From NCBI RefSeq assembly GCF_001461695.1, contig NZ_AUTC01000141.1, positions 1 to 64,000 on the forward strand: a DNA stretch of 64,000 nt, in the 5' to 3' direction. The notes under the pieces were generated by a model. The model saw only the letters and a program-made list of their open reading frames with translations. It searched no databases and had not been told where the DNA came from. Below are positions 9,060 to 18,755 of this stretch, in pieces. The position numbers and the translations under genes were made by a program. Positions within the stretch are counted from its first letter, which is position 1; the number at the start of each line of letters is the position of its first letter. The stretch comes from Sinorhizobium fredii USDA 205 (GTDB lineage Bacteria; Pseudomonadota; Alphaproteobacteria; Rhizobiales; Rhizobiaceae).

Positions 9060-10943
9060 ATGACAAGCTATGATGTCATTGTGATCGGCGGCGGCCACGC
9101 CGGCTGTGAAGCCGCCTCGGCGGCGGCGCGACTGGGCGCGCGGACGGCGCTGGTCACTCATAAGAAAGAAACGATCGGGGTGATGTCCTGCAACCCCGCC
9201 ATCGGCGGTTTGGGCAAGGGACATCTGGTTCGCGAGATCGACGCCTTGGATGGTCTGATGGGGCGCGTTGCCGATGCGGCCGGCATTCAGTTCCGGCTGC
9301 TCAATCGACGCAAGGGACCGGCGGTCAGGGGACCACGCACCCAGGCGGATCGGCGGCTCTATCGGGAAGCAATGCAGCGGGAGATCGATGCGATCGAGAA
9401 TCTCGATGTCATCGAAGGCGACGCTTTTGATCTGTTGACCGACGATGAGACTGTTGCCGGCGTGATCATGAAGGACGGCCGGGTGTTCCGCGCCGCCGCG
9501 GTCGTACTGACAACCGGCACTTTTCTCAAGGGCCTCATTCACGTCGGCGATCGCAAGATTCCGGCGGGCCGTGTCGGCGAGGCGCCATCCGTCGGCCTGT
9601 CGGAGACGCTGTGCCGTTTCGGCTTGCGGCTCGGACGATTGAAGACCGGCACGCCCGCACGCTTGGACGGCCGGACGATCGATTGGGATCGGGTCGGCCG
9701 TCAGGGGCCGGATGAAGATCCGGTGCCCTTCTCTTTCATGACCGACACAATTCTGAACCGGCAGATCGAGTGCGGCGTCACCCGGACGACGGACGCCACC
9801 CATAAGATCATTGCCGACAATATCCACCGCTCCGCCATGTACTCCGGTCAGATCGAGGGCGTTGGTCCACGCTATTGCCCGTCGATCGAGGACAAGATCG
9901 TCCGCTTCGGCGAACGGGACGGCCATCAGATCTTCCTCGAGCCGGAGGGGCTCGACGATGACACGATCTATCCGAACGGCATTTCGACATCCTTGCCGGA
10001 GGATGTGCAGGCGGCTTTTATCCGCACCATCCCAGGTCTGGAGAGTGTGGCGATTCTCCAGCCCGGCTACGCAATCGAATATGATCATGTCGATCCCCGC
10101 GAGTTGCAGCTTTCGCTGTCGGTGCGGAAAATGCCGGGCCTCTTCCTGGCAGGTCAGATCAACGGTACGACGGGCTATGAGGAGGCCGGCGCGCAGGGCC
10201 TAGTGGCCGGATTGAACGCGGCACTGGCCGCCATGGGTCGTGAACCTTTCGTCTTCAGCCGCACGGATTCTTATATCGGCGTGATGATCGACGACCTGAC
10301 CTCGCGCGGCATCACCGAGCCTTACCGGATGTTCACCTCCCGAGCCGAGTATCGGCTGTCGCTGCGTGCCGACAATGCCGACATGCGCCTCACCCCGGCC
10401 GGCATCGAACTGGGTTGCGTCGGCGAGGAGCGGAGGACGCGGTTCGGCTCCTGGAAGGGTGCCTATGAAGAGGGCCGTACGCTTCTGCGGTCACTTTCGA
10501 TCACACCGAATGAAGGCGCGCGGCACGGCTTGAAACTCAACCAGGACGGCCAACGACGCACGGCCTTTGATATCCTCGCGTTCCCGGATCAGACGATCGA
10601 AGGGTTGAGACCCCTGTGGCCGCAGCTTGAGGCGATCGATCCACGCGTCAGCGGAGCCCTGCAGATCGATGCCGCCTATGCCGTCTATATGGAGCGACAG
10701 GCCGCGGATATCGCCGGCATCCGGCGGGAGGAGAGTGCGACGATCCCGGATGATTTCGACTATAGCGATTTGCCCGGACTTTCGAATGAACTGAAGCAAA
10801 AGCTGGCGCAGCAGCGGCCACGCAACCTGGCCCAGGCGATGAAGGTCGACGGAATGACCCCTGCCGCTGTGTCGCTGCTGCTCTCCTGGTTGCGGCGGCA
10901 GGAGCGCCGAGCCCAACGTGTGGCGGGGCAAGCAGCACAATGA
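9060..10943 (+). CDS. mnmG: tRNA uridine-5-carboxymethylaminomethyl modification enzyme MnmG (GidA)
   Basis: The 627-aa FAD enzyme forms the MnmE-MnmG complex for U34 tRNA modification. The dinucleotide-binding motif [16 protein letters not shown] opens the protein, then [22 protein letters not shown] and [17 protein letters not shown], both strong GidA signatures. The C-terminal helical domain that contacts MnmE is complete. Two starts exist; the ATG at 9060 is favoured because GGGAG sits about 6 bases upstream, while the GTG at 9054 would abut the SD. Its stop overlaps rsmG by 4 bp. Confidence 0.96.
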   Translation: MTSYDVIVIGGGHAGCEAASAAARLGARTALVTHKKETIGVMSCNPAIGGLGKGHLVREIDALDGLMGRVADAAGIQFRLLNRRKGPAVRGPRTQADRRLYREAMQREIDAIENLDVIEGDAFDLLTDDETVAGVIMKDGRVFRAAAVVLTTGTFLKGLIHVGDRKIPAGRVGEAPSVGLSETLCRFGLRLGRLKTGTPARLDGRTIDWDRVGRQGPDEDPVPFSFMTDTILNRQIECGVTRTTDATHKIIADNIHRSAMYSGQIEGVGPRYCPSIEDKIVRFGERDGHQIFLEPEGLDDDTIYPNGISTSLPEDVQAAFIRTIPGLESVAILQPGYAIEYDHVDPRELQLSLSVRKMPGLFLAGQINGTTGYEEAGAQGLVAGLNAALAAMGREPFVFSRTDSYIGVMIDDLTSRGITEPYRMFTSRAEYRLSLRADNADMRLTPAGIELGCVGEERRTRFGSWKGAYEEGRTLLRSLSITPNEGARHGLKLNQDGQRRTAFDILAFPDQTIEGLRPLWPQLEAIDPRVSGALQIDAAYAVYMERQAADIAGIRREESATIPDDFDYSDLPGLSNELKQKLAQQRPRNLAQAMKVDGMTPAAVSLLLSWLRRQERRAQRVAGQAAQ

Positions 10944-11581
10944 AAGAGAGTCCTGCCGAGCGCATGAAAGCCCTGCGCGTTTCACGTGAAACGCTCGACA
11001 AGCTGGAGCATTTCGCGGTGCTTTTTCAGAAGTGGGCGAAGTCGATCAATCTGGTCGCACCATCGACGCTCGAGGACCTCTGGCAGCGCCATATCGTCGA
11101 TAGCCTCCAGATCATTCGATTGTCCCCCTCCCCAAAGACCTGGGTGGATCTCGGCAGCGGTGGCGGCTTCCCGGGCGTTATCACCGCCATCTGCCTGTCC
11201 GAATTTTCTGACGGCTGGGTCCATCTTGTCGAAAGCAACAACAAGAAAGCCGCCTTTCTGCGCGTCGCCCTGAACGAGACTGGCGCTCGCGGCTCGGTGC
11301 ATCCGATTCGGGTTGAACAGGCACCGTCGGTGATTCCCCGCTGCGAGGCGATTTCGGCCCGGGCGCTCGCTGATTTGAGCCAGTTGCTGGACTACTGTGC
11401 GCCCTGGATGCTTGCGGATGGCTCCAAGACCGTCGCTTTCTTTCACAAAGGCCGGGATTATCAGCAGGAAATAGACAAAGCCGTTAGCCGGTTTCAATTC
11501 GATCTGGTAAAACATGCAAGTGTCGTCGAGCGAGATTCGGTTGTGCTCGAGATTGCAAATCTTTCACGTCGCACGAAGTGA
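10940..11581 (+). CDS. rsmG: 16S rRNA (guanine-527-N7)-methyltransferase RsmG (GidB)
   Basis: The 213-aa SAM-dependent enzyme methylates G527 of 16S rRNA. Motif [13 protein letters not shown] lies near residue 70, and [14 protein letters not shown] follows as the acidic SAM-ribose strand. The start overlaps the mnmG stop (ATGA), indicating coupling. The codons for RVSRETL near residue 15 contain a complete parS-like palindrome, so the DNA has two roles here. The next gene, parA, follows within 15 bp or overlaps, depending on its start. Confidence 0.95.
   Translation: MKESPAERMKALRVSRETLDKLEHFAVLFQKWAKSINLVAPSTLEDLWQRHIVDSLQIIRLSPSPKTWVDLGSGGGFPGVITAICLSEFSDGWVHLVESNNKKAAFLRVALNETGARGSVHPIRVEQAPSVIPRCEAISARALADLSQLLDYCAPWMLADGSKTVAFFHKGRDYQQEIDKAVSRFQFDLVKHASVVERDSVVLEIANLSRRTK
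10978..10993. other. parS-like palindrome inside the rsmG coding sequence
   Basis: CGTTTCACGTGAAACG is a perfect 16-bp palindrome, 14 of 16 against the parS consensus, within codons for VSRET of RsmG and about 600 bp upstream of parA. Confidence 0.8.
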
Positions 11582-11595
11582 TAGGCGAGCGAAGC

Positions 11596-12390
11596 ATGTT
11601 TGGCCCAAGAAATCGGATCATCACCATTGCCAACCAGAAAGGCGGCGTCGGCAAGACGACGACCGCGATCAACCTGGCTACTGCCCTAGCGGCGATCGGC
11701 GAAAGGGTGCTGATCGTCGATCTCGATCCGCAGGGTAATGCAAGCACCGGGCTCGGCATCCAGCGCCGCGATAGGCATCTGTCCTCCTACGAGCTGATGA
11801 TGGGCAGTCATTCGATTGGCGAGATTGCGCTTGAGACGGCCGTGCCGAACCTTGCCATCATCCCGTCGACAATGGATCTGCTCGGCGTTGAGATGGAAAT
11901 CTCGCGGGAATCCGATCGGGTCTTTCGGCTGCGCAAGGCACTGGCTGCCTCGGAGGCGCTCGCATACTCCTACGTGCTCGTGGATTGCCCGCCGTCTTTC
12001 AACCTGTTGACGATGAACGCCATGGCCGCGGCCCATTCCGTCCTGGTGCCGTTGCAATGCGAGTTCTTCGCGCTGGAGGGATTAAGCCAGCTTCTCGAAA
12101 CGGTCGATCAGGTGCGTCGCACCGTCAATCCGAGCCTCGATATCCAGGGAATTGTCCTGACCATGTTCGATTCGCGCAACAACCTGGCCCAGCAGGTCGT
12201 CAGCGACGTGCGGACCCATCTCGGCGAAAAGGTCTATCACACCTTGATCCCGCGGAATGTTCGCGTTTCCGAGGCGCCTTCCTATGGGAAACCGGCGATC
12301 CTTTATGATCTCAAATGCGCCGGCAGCCAGGCCTATCTGCAACTGGCGTCGGAAGTCATCCAGCGCGAGCGGCAGCGGAAGGCTGCCTAA
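11596..12390 (+). CDS. parA: Chromosome-partitioning ATPase ParA (Soj)
   Basis: The 264-aa deviant Walker-A ATPase moves ParB-parS complexes to segregate the chromosome. KGGVGKTTTAINLA (the ParA/MinD P-loop with signature Lys) is near residue 15, VLIVDLDPQGNAST is Walker A', and YVLVDCPPSFNLLT is Walker B. There is no N-terminal HTH, as expected of chromosomal ParA. An in-frame GTG at 11578 overlaps the rsmG stop and would add 6 residues; I chose the ATG because the ATPase fold starts at RIITIANQKGG. It is followed after 32 bp by parB. Confidence 0.94.
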   Translation: MFGPRNRIITIANQKGGVGKTTTAINLATALAAIGERVLIVDLDPQGNASTGLGIQRRDRHLSSYELMMGSHSIGEIALETAVPNLAIIPSTMDLLGVEMEISRESDRVFRLRKALAASEALAYSYVLVDCPPSFNLLTMNAMAAAHSVLVPLQCEFFALEGLSQLLETVDQVRRTVNPSLDIQGIVLTMFDSRNNLAQQVVSDVRTHLGEKVYHTLIPRNVRVSEAPSYGKPAILYDLKCAGSQAYLQLASEVIQRERQRKAA

Positions 12391-12422
12391 TCGTTTCGGT
12401 ATCGTAATAAATTGGGTGCAGT

Positions 12423-13313
12423 ATGAACGATGACAGCTCCAAGAGGCGCCTTGGCCGCGGTCTGGCCGCTTTGATCGGCGAGATGGACCAGCCGTTGCAG
12501 AGCGGCAGCGCACCGGCAAGCGCGGTCAACCCGGATCGGCGGGTGCCGATCGAGTTCGTCTCGCGCAATCCGCGCAACCCGCGTCGCCAGTTCGACGAAG
12601 CGGAGTTGCAGGACCTGGCGAGCTCAATTCGCCAGCATGGCATCGTGCAGCCCGTCGTGGCGCGTACCGTCGGCCACGATCGTTATGAGATCATCGCCGG
12701 CGAGCGGCGCTGGCGGGCGGCCCAGCTTGCAGGGTTCACAGAAATCCCGGTGATCGTGCGCGACGTCGACGATCGGACGGCGCTGGAGATCGCCATCGTC
12801 GAGAACGTCCAGCGCTCCGACCTCAATCCGCTGGAAGAAGCGCTTGGCTATGAACAACTGATCGCCGAACACGGTTATACGCAGAACGATCTCGGCGACA
12901 TCATCGGCAAGAGCCGCAGTCATGTGGCGAACAGCCTGCGGCTCCTCAAATTGCCGGAACCGGTGCGCGACATGCTTTCGGACGGCAGTCTCTCCGCCGG
13001 TCATGCTCGTGCCCTGGTCCCGACCTCAGACCCGGTGGCTTTGGCCCGCTCGATCGTCGCCAAGGGCCTCTCGGTGCGCGAGACGGAGCGCCTGGCCCAG
13101 AACGACATCAAGGCTCAGAATGATCCCAATTTTGCCAAGGGCCGGTCGCGCGAGGAGAAGGACGCCGATACGCTTGCGCTGGAGCGCACCCTGTCGGACA
13201 GCCTCGGCTTGGAGGTGACCGTCAGCCACAAGGCCTCGGGTGGGCATCTCCGGATCTCCTATAAGACACTGGATCAGCTCGAGGAGATTTGCCGCCTGCT
13301 GGAGCGGCGCTGA
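12423..13313 (+). CDS. parB: Chromosome-partitioning CTPase/DNA-binding protein ParB (Spo0J)
   Basis: The 296-aa parS-binding CTPase clamp loads at parS and spreads. RRLGRGLAALIGE at the N-terminus is the ParA-stimulating segment. The CTP-binding boxes are YEIIAGERRWRAAQLAG and IAIVENVQRSDLNPLEEA (residues about 90-140). A helix-turn-helix follows (TQNDLGDIIGKSRSHVANSLRLLKLP), then the C-terminal dimerisation domain. Genes for its partner (parA) and at least seven candidate binding sites lie in this window. Confidence 0.95.
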   Translation: MNDDSSKRRLGRGLAALIGEMDQPLQSGSAPASAVNPDRRVPIEFVSRNPRNPRRQFDEAELQDLASSIRQHGIVQPVVARTVGHDRYEIIAGERRWRAAQLAGFTEIPVIVRDVDDRTALEIAIVENVQRSDLNPLEEALGYEQLIAEHGYTQNDLGDIIGKSRSHVANSLRLLKLPEPVRDMLSDGSLSAGHARALVPTSDPVALARSIVAKGLSVRETERLAQNDIKAQNDPNFAKGRSREEKDADTLALERTLSDSLGLEVTVSHKASGGHLRISYKTLDQLEEICRLLERR

Positions 13314-13547
13314 GGGTCGGCGCTTCTTCCGCCGGGTGGTCAAGCCCGCGTCAAGCCCGAGGATGACGGGGGCGGCGAGAGAGCTGCGGCAACTGCGTCG
13401 GCGCGCTTTGTGATCTTCGTGCAGCAAAACGCTTGGCCCTGACAAAGAGCGGCGGGACAAGAACGCTCATTGCTAAGCGATGCATGGGAGTGGGATCGGC
13501 AACGATGCGGCGTTCTATCAAATGTCCGGTTAAGCGTTCGCACGGCC
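13314..13547. other. parB-holA convergent intergenic region
   Basis: This 234-bp gap between convergent parB and holA has no RNA gene and no clear hairpin with a T-tract. Open frames here are overlap artefacts. Confidence 0.5.
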
Positions 13548-14579
13548 TCAACGCCTTGCCGATTGAATCGCTATCGCCAGCAGGTTCTGCAAAACAAGAC
13601 TTTCTTCGAGGCTCTGGCGGGCGCGGCTCTGGTATATCGTGGCCTGGAGCCGGCTCAGTTCGCGCCGGATCGCCGGGGTCGTCCAGTGCTTGAGCGCCGC
13701 CTCGACGATCGGCTTGCGGCGGAAATGCAAGCCGCGACCGAGGCTCGCGATCACCTGGCTCGCCGGCTGGCGGCTGGCGTCCATTTCGGCGCGCATCACA
13801 TCCAGCTGCTGGAACTGCCTGAGACAGGCCTGAAGCACCAGGAAGGGCGGCGTTTTGGAGGTGGTGATCTTTTTCATGGCGTGCAACAGCGCATCGACGT
13901 CGCCCTTGAGCACTGCATCGACCGCGTCATCGACGGAGATGGCGCTGGCGTCGCCGACGATCGCGAGGACATCCTCCTCGTCGACCATATCCTTGCCGCG
14001 GCAATAGAGCGCCAGCTTTCTGAGCTCGTTGCGTGACGCCATCCGGTCGCCGCCAAGCGCTTCGAGAAGACGCTCGCGGGCCGCTGGGCCTATACGCAAA
14101 CCGGCCTCTGCGAGCTCCTTGTCGATCAAGGCATGCAGGCTGCGGGCGTCGTCGCTGTAGCAGGCGATCGAGGCGACGGCGCGCGACGTTTCGCCGATCT
14201 TTCTGAGCGCGGCGCCCTTCTTGAGGTCGCCCGCCTCGATGATCAGCGTGCTGCCGCTTGGCGGGGTGTCGGCGAGGATCTGCAGGGCTTCGGCAATCGT
14301 CTTCTCGCTGGAGGCGCCGCGGATCCAGACGAGTTTTTCGCCGCCGAACAGGCCAATGGCGTTGACCTCGTCGAGCACCCGGCCGGCCTGCTGCAGCTCC
14401 GACGCATCGAGCTTGACGACGGCAAAGGGATCATCAAGGGCGACGCCGGAGCGGCCGGCAAGCTGGACGGCCCGCTCGGAAACGAGGCCGCGGTCGGGAC
14501 CGTAGAGCAGGAAAAGCCGGTAGGTCGACGCACCTCTATTCAAGAAGCCGTCGAATTCGTGCGACTTGACCTCGCTCAT
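13548..14579 (-). CDS. holA: DNA polymerase III delta subunit (clamp loader)
   Basis: The 343-aa delta subunit opens the beta clamp as part of the clamp loader. Visible are RLFLLYGPDRGLVSERA (degenerate nucleotide-fold start), DPFAVVKLDASEL, WIRGAS, and the C-terminal helical collar segment. It is third in the leuS-lptE-holA leftward unit, 13 bp after lptE, the same order as in many Proteobacteria. Confidence 0.92.
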   Translation of the reverse strand: MSEVKSHEFDGFLNRGASTYRLFLLYGPDRGLVSERAVQLAGRSGVALDDPFAVVKLDASELQQAGRVLDEVNAIGLFGGEKLVWIRGASSEKTIAEALQILADTPPSGSTLIIEAGDLKKGAALRKIGETSRAVASIACYSDDARSLHALIDKELAEAGLRIGPAARERLLEALGGDRMASRNELRKLALYCRGKDMVDEEDVLAIVGDASAISVDDAVDAVLKGDVDALLHAMKKITTSKTPPFLVLQACLRQFQQLDVMRAEMDASRQPASQVIASLGRGLHFRRKPIVEAALKHWTTPAIRRELSRLQATIYQSRARQSLEESLVLQNLLAIAIQSARR

Positions 14580-14592
14580 CCGAATACCGGTG

Positions 14593-15123
14593 TCAGCGGC
14601 CGAGGGCGGCGGCGATGTCAGCCCTGATCAGCTCCGCCAGTTCTTTGGCGGCACGATTCTCCGCGTCACGAACAGCGCGAACCTTGGCGAACTCCTGTTC
14701 CGGAAAGTCGGCCAGCGCGACTGCGGAGCGGTAGCCCGCCTTCACCGTCTCGCCCGTTGCCGTCCGCGTCAGGTTGTAGTCCGCCTTGACGACGATGCGG
14801 CCGGCGGCTGCCCGGTCCTCCGCATCGTCGTAAAGCACACCCATTGTTCGATGAGTGACGTTGAGGGCGAGATGGTATTGCGGGTTGACCGGCTCACCCT
14901 GACCGCCGGACGCCAGGAAGATCAAGGCATTGCGCACTTCCTGCTCGACCCGATCGTCCGCTTCCGCGATCTCGATGGAGCCGAGCGCGGCAGAGGTCGC
15001 GCCGGTCGGGCCGTCGGAATAGAGCGGCCGCACTTGGCAGCCGGCCAGCGCCGTCAGCAGCAACGTGCCGGCGAGCACGCCAATGGACCGGAGACGAAGG
15101 CCAGCTTTCTCAGACGACGACAT
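14593..15123 (-). CDS. lptE: LPS-assembly lipoprotein LptE (RlpB family)
   Basis: The 176-aa outer-membrane lipoprotein probably plugs the LptD barrel that inserts LPS. A signal peptide ends at the lipobox LTALAGC (Cys near residue 30). The mature part [12 protein letters not shown] matches the family's conserved short start. The frame is open 33 codons upstream within leuS, so I chose the ATG at 15123, which overlaps the leuS stop by 14 bp and gives a correct signal peptide. The operon position between leuS and holA is conserved and supports the call. Confidence 0.87.
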   Translation of the reverse strand: MSSSEKAGLRLRSIGVLAGTLLLTALAGCQVRPLYSDGPTGATSAALGSIEIAEADDRVEQEVRNALIFLASGGQGEPVNPQYHLALNVTHRTMGVLYDDAEDRAAAGRIVVKADYNLTRTATGETVKAGYRSAVALADFPEQEFAKVRAVRDAENRAAKELAELIRADIAAALGR

Positions 15124-17740
15124 TGACGATCCTTTGGGGCACGACGATGATTTTTCTCGGGCTGGCGCCGTTGAGCGCCGCCTTGACGGCGTCAAGCGCA
15201 AGCACGGCGCTTTCGATCGCACTCTGATCTGCGTCGCGCGCGATTGTCAAATCGGCGCGTTTCTTGCCGTTGATCTGCACCGGCAAGGTGATTTCGTTCT
15301 CGACGACGAGCGCCGGGTCAAAGGCCGGCCAGGGTCTCTCGGCGATCAGCCCCTCGCCGCCGATCTCGCGCCAGCATTCCTCCGCCAGATGCGGCATCAT
15401 CGGCGCGATCAGGTCGATCAGGATCGTTGCGGCGTCCTTGACGGCTGCGGTGACGGCTTGGTCGGCCTTGCCGGCGGCAACCTGCGTGAGCGGCGCCGCC
15501 AGCACGTTGACCAGTTCGTAGATCCGCGCCACGGCCTTGTTGAAGGCAAGTTTGTCGTAGTCGGCCTCGACGGCGCGCAGCGTACGGTGGGCGGCCTGCG
15601 AAATCGCCAGCCCCTCGCCTTCCCTAGCCGGCGAAGCATTTACGACGCGCAGGCTTTCCGCGGCCTCGCCGACCAGCCTCCAGACACGCTGGACGAAGCG
15701 GTGGGCGCCCTCGACGCCGGCTTCAGACCAGATGACGTCGCGATCCGGGGGTGAATCCGACAGCACGAAGAAGCGTGCCGTGTCGGCGCCGTAGGAGCCG
15801 ATGATGTCATCCGGATCGACGACGTTCTTCTTGGACTTCGACATCTTCTCGATCGAGCCGATGGCGATTTCTTCGCCGGTCTCGATCAGCACGGCGCGGC
15901 GGCGGCCGTCGATCTCCTCGATGCGGATTTCCGCCGGCGTGACCCATTCGCGCTGCGCGCCTTCGCCGCGGCTATAGGTCTCGTGCACCACCATGCCTTG
16001 CGTGAACAGTCCCTTGAAGGGCTCGTCCATCGCCACGTGGCCGGTCGCCTTCATGGCCCGGGTGAAGAAGCGCGAATAGAGCAGATGCAGGATCGCGTGC
16101 TCGATGCCGCCGATATACTGGTCCACCGGCAGCCAATGATTGGCGGCCTTGGGATCGGTCGGCTTGTCCTCCCAAGGCGCCGTGAAGCGCGCAAAGTACC
16201 AGGAGGAGTCGACGAAAGTGTCCATCGTGTCGGTTTCCCGGCGCGCGTCCTTGCCGCATTCCGGGCAGGCGACGTGCCGCCAGGTCGGATGCCTGTCCAG
16301 CGGATTGCCGGGCTTGTCGAAGGTGACGTCCGGCGGCAGGATCACCGGCAGGTCGGCCTTCGGCACCGGAACGACGCCGCAGTCCTCGCAATGGATGACC
16401 GGGATCGGGCAGCCCCAATAGCGCTGTCGGGAGATGCCCCAGTCGCGCAGGCGGAAATTCACCTTGCGCTCGGCGCGTGGCGTCCCGTTCAGCGTGTCCT
16501 TCTCGAGCCTGGAGGCGATGGTCTCGAAGGCCTCCCCCGTCGAAAGCCCGTCGAGAAAGCGCGAATTGATCATCACGCCGTCGCCGTCATAGGCCTCGTC
16601 GCCGATCGTGAAGGTCGCGGCATCGGCGTCCTTCGGCATGACCACCGGCACGACCGGCAGGCCGTATTTCCGGGCGAAATCCAGATCGCGCTGGTCGCCG
16701 GACGGGCAGCCGAAAATGGCGCCCGTGCCATAGTCCATCAGCACGAAATTGGCGACATAGACAGGCAGTTCCCAATCCGGGTCGAACGGGTGCCGGGCGC
16801 GAATGCCGGTATCGATGCCCTTCTTCTCGGCCGTCTCGAGGGCGGCGAGCGAGGTGCCGGCGCGCCGGCACTCGTCACAGAAGGCGTCGATTGCCGCATT
16901 TTTGGCAGCGGCTTCTTTGGCGAGCGGGTGGTCGGCGGAAATCGCCAGGAAGGAGGCGCCGAACAGCGTGTCCGGCCGCGTCGTGTAGACCGTCAGCTCC
17001 TTCGTCTCGCCGGGAACCGTCGCCGGATCGAGTGCCCAGCGGAGAGCCAGGCCCTCGGAACGGCCGATCCAATTCTTCTGCATCAGCCGCACCTTCTCCG
17101 GCCACTGATCCAGCGTGTCGAGCGCGTCGAGCAGGTCCTGGCTGAAATCGGTGATGCGGAAGAACCACTGGGTCAGCTCGCGCTGCTCGACCAGCGCGCC
17201 GGAGCGCCAGCCACGTCCGTCGATCACCTGCTCGTTGGCGAGCACGGTGTTGTCGACCGGGTCCCAATTGACCTTCGACTGCCGGCGATAGACCAGGCCC
17301 TTTTCCAGGAAGTCCAGGAACAGGTACTGCTGGCGCTGGTAATAGGCCGGATCGCAGGTGGCGAACTCGCGGCTCCAGTCGAGCGACAGGCCCATGACCT
17401 TGAGCTGCGCCTTCATCGCGGCGATGTTCTGGTAGGTCCAGCCGGCCGGATGCACGCCGCGTTCCATGGCGGCGTTCTCGGCCGGCATGCCGAAGGCATC
17501 CCAACCCATCGGGTGCAGCACGTTGAAGCCGCGGGCGCGCTTGTAGCGGGCGACGACGTCGCCCATCGTGTAGTTCCGGACGTGGCCCATGTGGATCCGC
17601 CCGGACGGATAGGGGAACATCTCGAGCACGTAGTATTTTTCGCGCGGATCGTCGTTCTCCGTCTCGAAGACCTTGCGCGAGTCCCATTCCTGCTGCCAGC
17701 GCGGTTCGGCATCACGCGGATTATATCGTTCGGTAGCCAT
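15110..17740 (-). CDS. leuS: Leucyl-tRNA synthetase
   Basis: The 876-aa class I synthetase charges tRNA-Leu. The HIGH-type motif reads [16 protein letters not shown] near residue 45, and the KMSKS loop reads [13 protein letters not shown] near residue 630. The CP1 editing domain lies between ([12 protein letters not shown] and the GTGAIFGCP segment). A zinc-type cysteine cluster is present (CEDCGVVP and [25 protein letters not shown]). It starts the leftward leuS-lptE-holA unit and is divergent from yggS. Confidence 0.97.
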   Translation of the reverse strand: MATERYNPRDAEPRWQQEWDSRKVFETENDDPREKYYVLEMFPYPSGRIHMGHVRNYTMGDVVARYKRARGFNVLHPMGWDAFGMPAENAAMERGVHPAGWTYQNIAAMKAQLKVMGLSLDWSREFATCDPAYYQRQQYLFLDFLEKGLVYRRQSKVNWDPVDNTVLANEQVIDGRGWRSGALVEQRELTQWFFRITDFSQDLLDALDTLDQWPEKVRLMQKNWIGRSEGLALRWALDPATVPGETKELTVYTTRPDTLFGASFLAISADHPLAKEAAAKNAAIDAFCDECRRAGTSLAALETAEKKGIDTGIRARHPFDPDWELPVYVANFVLMDYGTGAIFGCPSGDQRDLDFARKYGLPVVPVVMPKDADAATFTIGDEAYDGDGVMINSRFLDGLSTGEAFETIASRLEKDTLNGTPRAERKVNFRLRDWGISRQRYWGCPIPVIHCEDCGVVPVPKADLPVILPPDVTFDKPGNPLDRHPTWRHVACPECGKDARRETDTMDTFVDSSWYFARFTAPWEDKPTDPKAANHWLPVDQYIGGIEHAILHLLYSRFFTRAMKATGHVAMDEPFKGLFTQGMVVHETYSRGEGAQREWVTPAEIRIEEIDGRRRAVLIETGEEIAIGSIEKMSKSKKNVVDPDDIIGSYGADTARFFVLSDSPPDRDVIWSEAGVEGAHRFVQRVWRLVGEAAESLRVVNASPAREGEGLAISQAAHRTLRAVEADYDKLAFNKAVARIYELVNVLAAPLTQVAAGKADQAVTAAVKDAATILIDLIAPMMPHLAEECWREIGGEGLIAERPWPAFDPALVVENEITLPVQINGKKRADLTIARDADQSAIESAVLALDAVKAALNGASPRKIIVVPQRIVNVVV

Positions 17741-17953
17741 GTCTCTGTCGATGTTCCGGAAATTTTGCGGGGCTCAAAGCGCCCTCGTGATCGCTGGGCT
17801 GACCTTCATCATGAAACCGCCTGACCGTCAAGTTTTGAAGGGCTAAAGCGCTGTACTTTGGCCTATTCGGCGGCAGCCGGCTTTGACAGGCTTGGCAAGC
17901 AACGCAAGTTTCAATAATCGCTTGACGGGCCTCGACACCGCAAGGAGCTCAGA

Positions 17954-18613
17954 ATGGAAGTCCAGGAACGGCTGAACGATGTGATGAGCCGGATTCGTTC
18001 CAGCGAAGCGGCGGCGAGCCGCGCTGAAGGCGCCGTCACGCTCGTCGCGGTCTCGAAGACCTTCGATGCCGAGGCGATCCGGCCGGTGATTGCTGCCGGC
18101 CAGCGGATCTTCGGGGAAAATCGCGTCCAGGAAGCGCAAGGCAAATGGCCGGAGCTGAAACGCGAGACGCCCGGCCTCGAACTGCACCTGATCGGTCCGC
18201 TGCAGTCCAACAAGGCGGCCGACGCCGTCGCGCTCTTTGAGGTGATCGAAACGATCGATCGGGAAAAGATCGCCCGCGCCGTCGCCGCCGAAATCAAGCG
18301 CCAGGGCCGCAAGCCCCGGCTCTATGTGCAGGTCAATACCGGCCTCGAACCGCAAAAGGCGGGGATAGCACCGCAAGAGACCAGCGCCTTCGTCGATCTC
18401 TGCCGCCTGGAGCTTGGCCTCGAGCTCGAAGGGCTGATGTGCATCCCGCCGGTCGATGAGAATCCAGGTCCGCATTTTGCGCTGCTGGCAAAGCTCGCGG
18501 CCACGTGCGGTCTCAACAGGCTGTCCATGGGCATGTCCGGCGATTTCGAAACGGCCATCGGCTTCGGCGCCACCAGCGTTCGGGTCGGATCGGCGATCTT
18601 CGGCGCGCGCTGA
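17954..18613 (+). CDS. yggS: YggS-family pyridoxal-phosphate homeostasis protein
   Basis: The 219-aa PLP-binding single-domain protein acts in cellular vitamin B6 and amino-acid balance. The PLP Lys lies in TLVAVSKTF (about residue 36), followed by FGENRVQEAQGKW and LHLIGPLQSNKA; the C-terminal LSMGMSGDFETAIGFGATSVRVGSAIFG is the strongest family signature. It is divergent from leuS across 213 bp with no recognisable extra feature. Confidence 0.93.
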   Translation: MEVQERLNDVMSRIRSSEAAASRAEGAVTLVAVSKTFDAEAIRPVIAAGQRIFGENRVQEAQGKWPELKRETPGLELHLIGPLQSNKAADAVALFEVIETIDREKIARAVAAEIKRQGRKPRLYVQVNTGLEPQKAGIAPQETSAFVDLCRLELGLELEGLMCIPPVDENPGPHFALLAKLAATCGLNRLSMGMSGDFETAIGFGATSVRVGSAIFGAR

Positions 18614-18755
18614 TTGGCCGAGGAGTAGAGCTCGAAAAGCTCCTGCTCCCGCTCATTACTCTTTCGTCGGGGTTCATCTTTCTCTCCGCGGGCCTATCCT
18701 CAGAGCCGAGGAGCCGGGCTGAGCAGTCCGGAAAGCACAGTGGAGGAGAACGGAA

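Noticed and set aside
11562..11577. TCTTTCACGTCGCACG near the parA start as a parS site
   Set aside because: Only 11 of 16 positions match and the right half is not palindromic.
15983..17824. 613-aa ORF antisense to leuS
   Set aside because: It is the shadow of the strongly GC3-biased leuS gene; its composition (Arg, Gly, His rich) fits no protein family.
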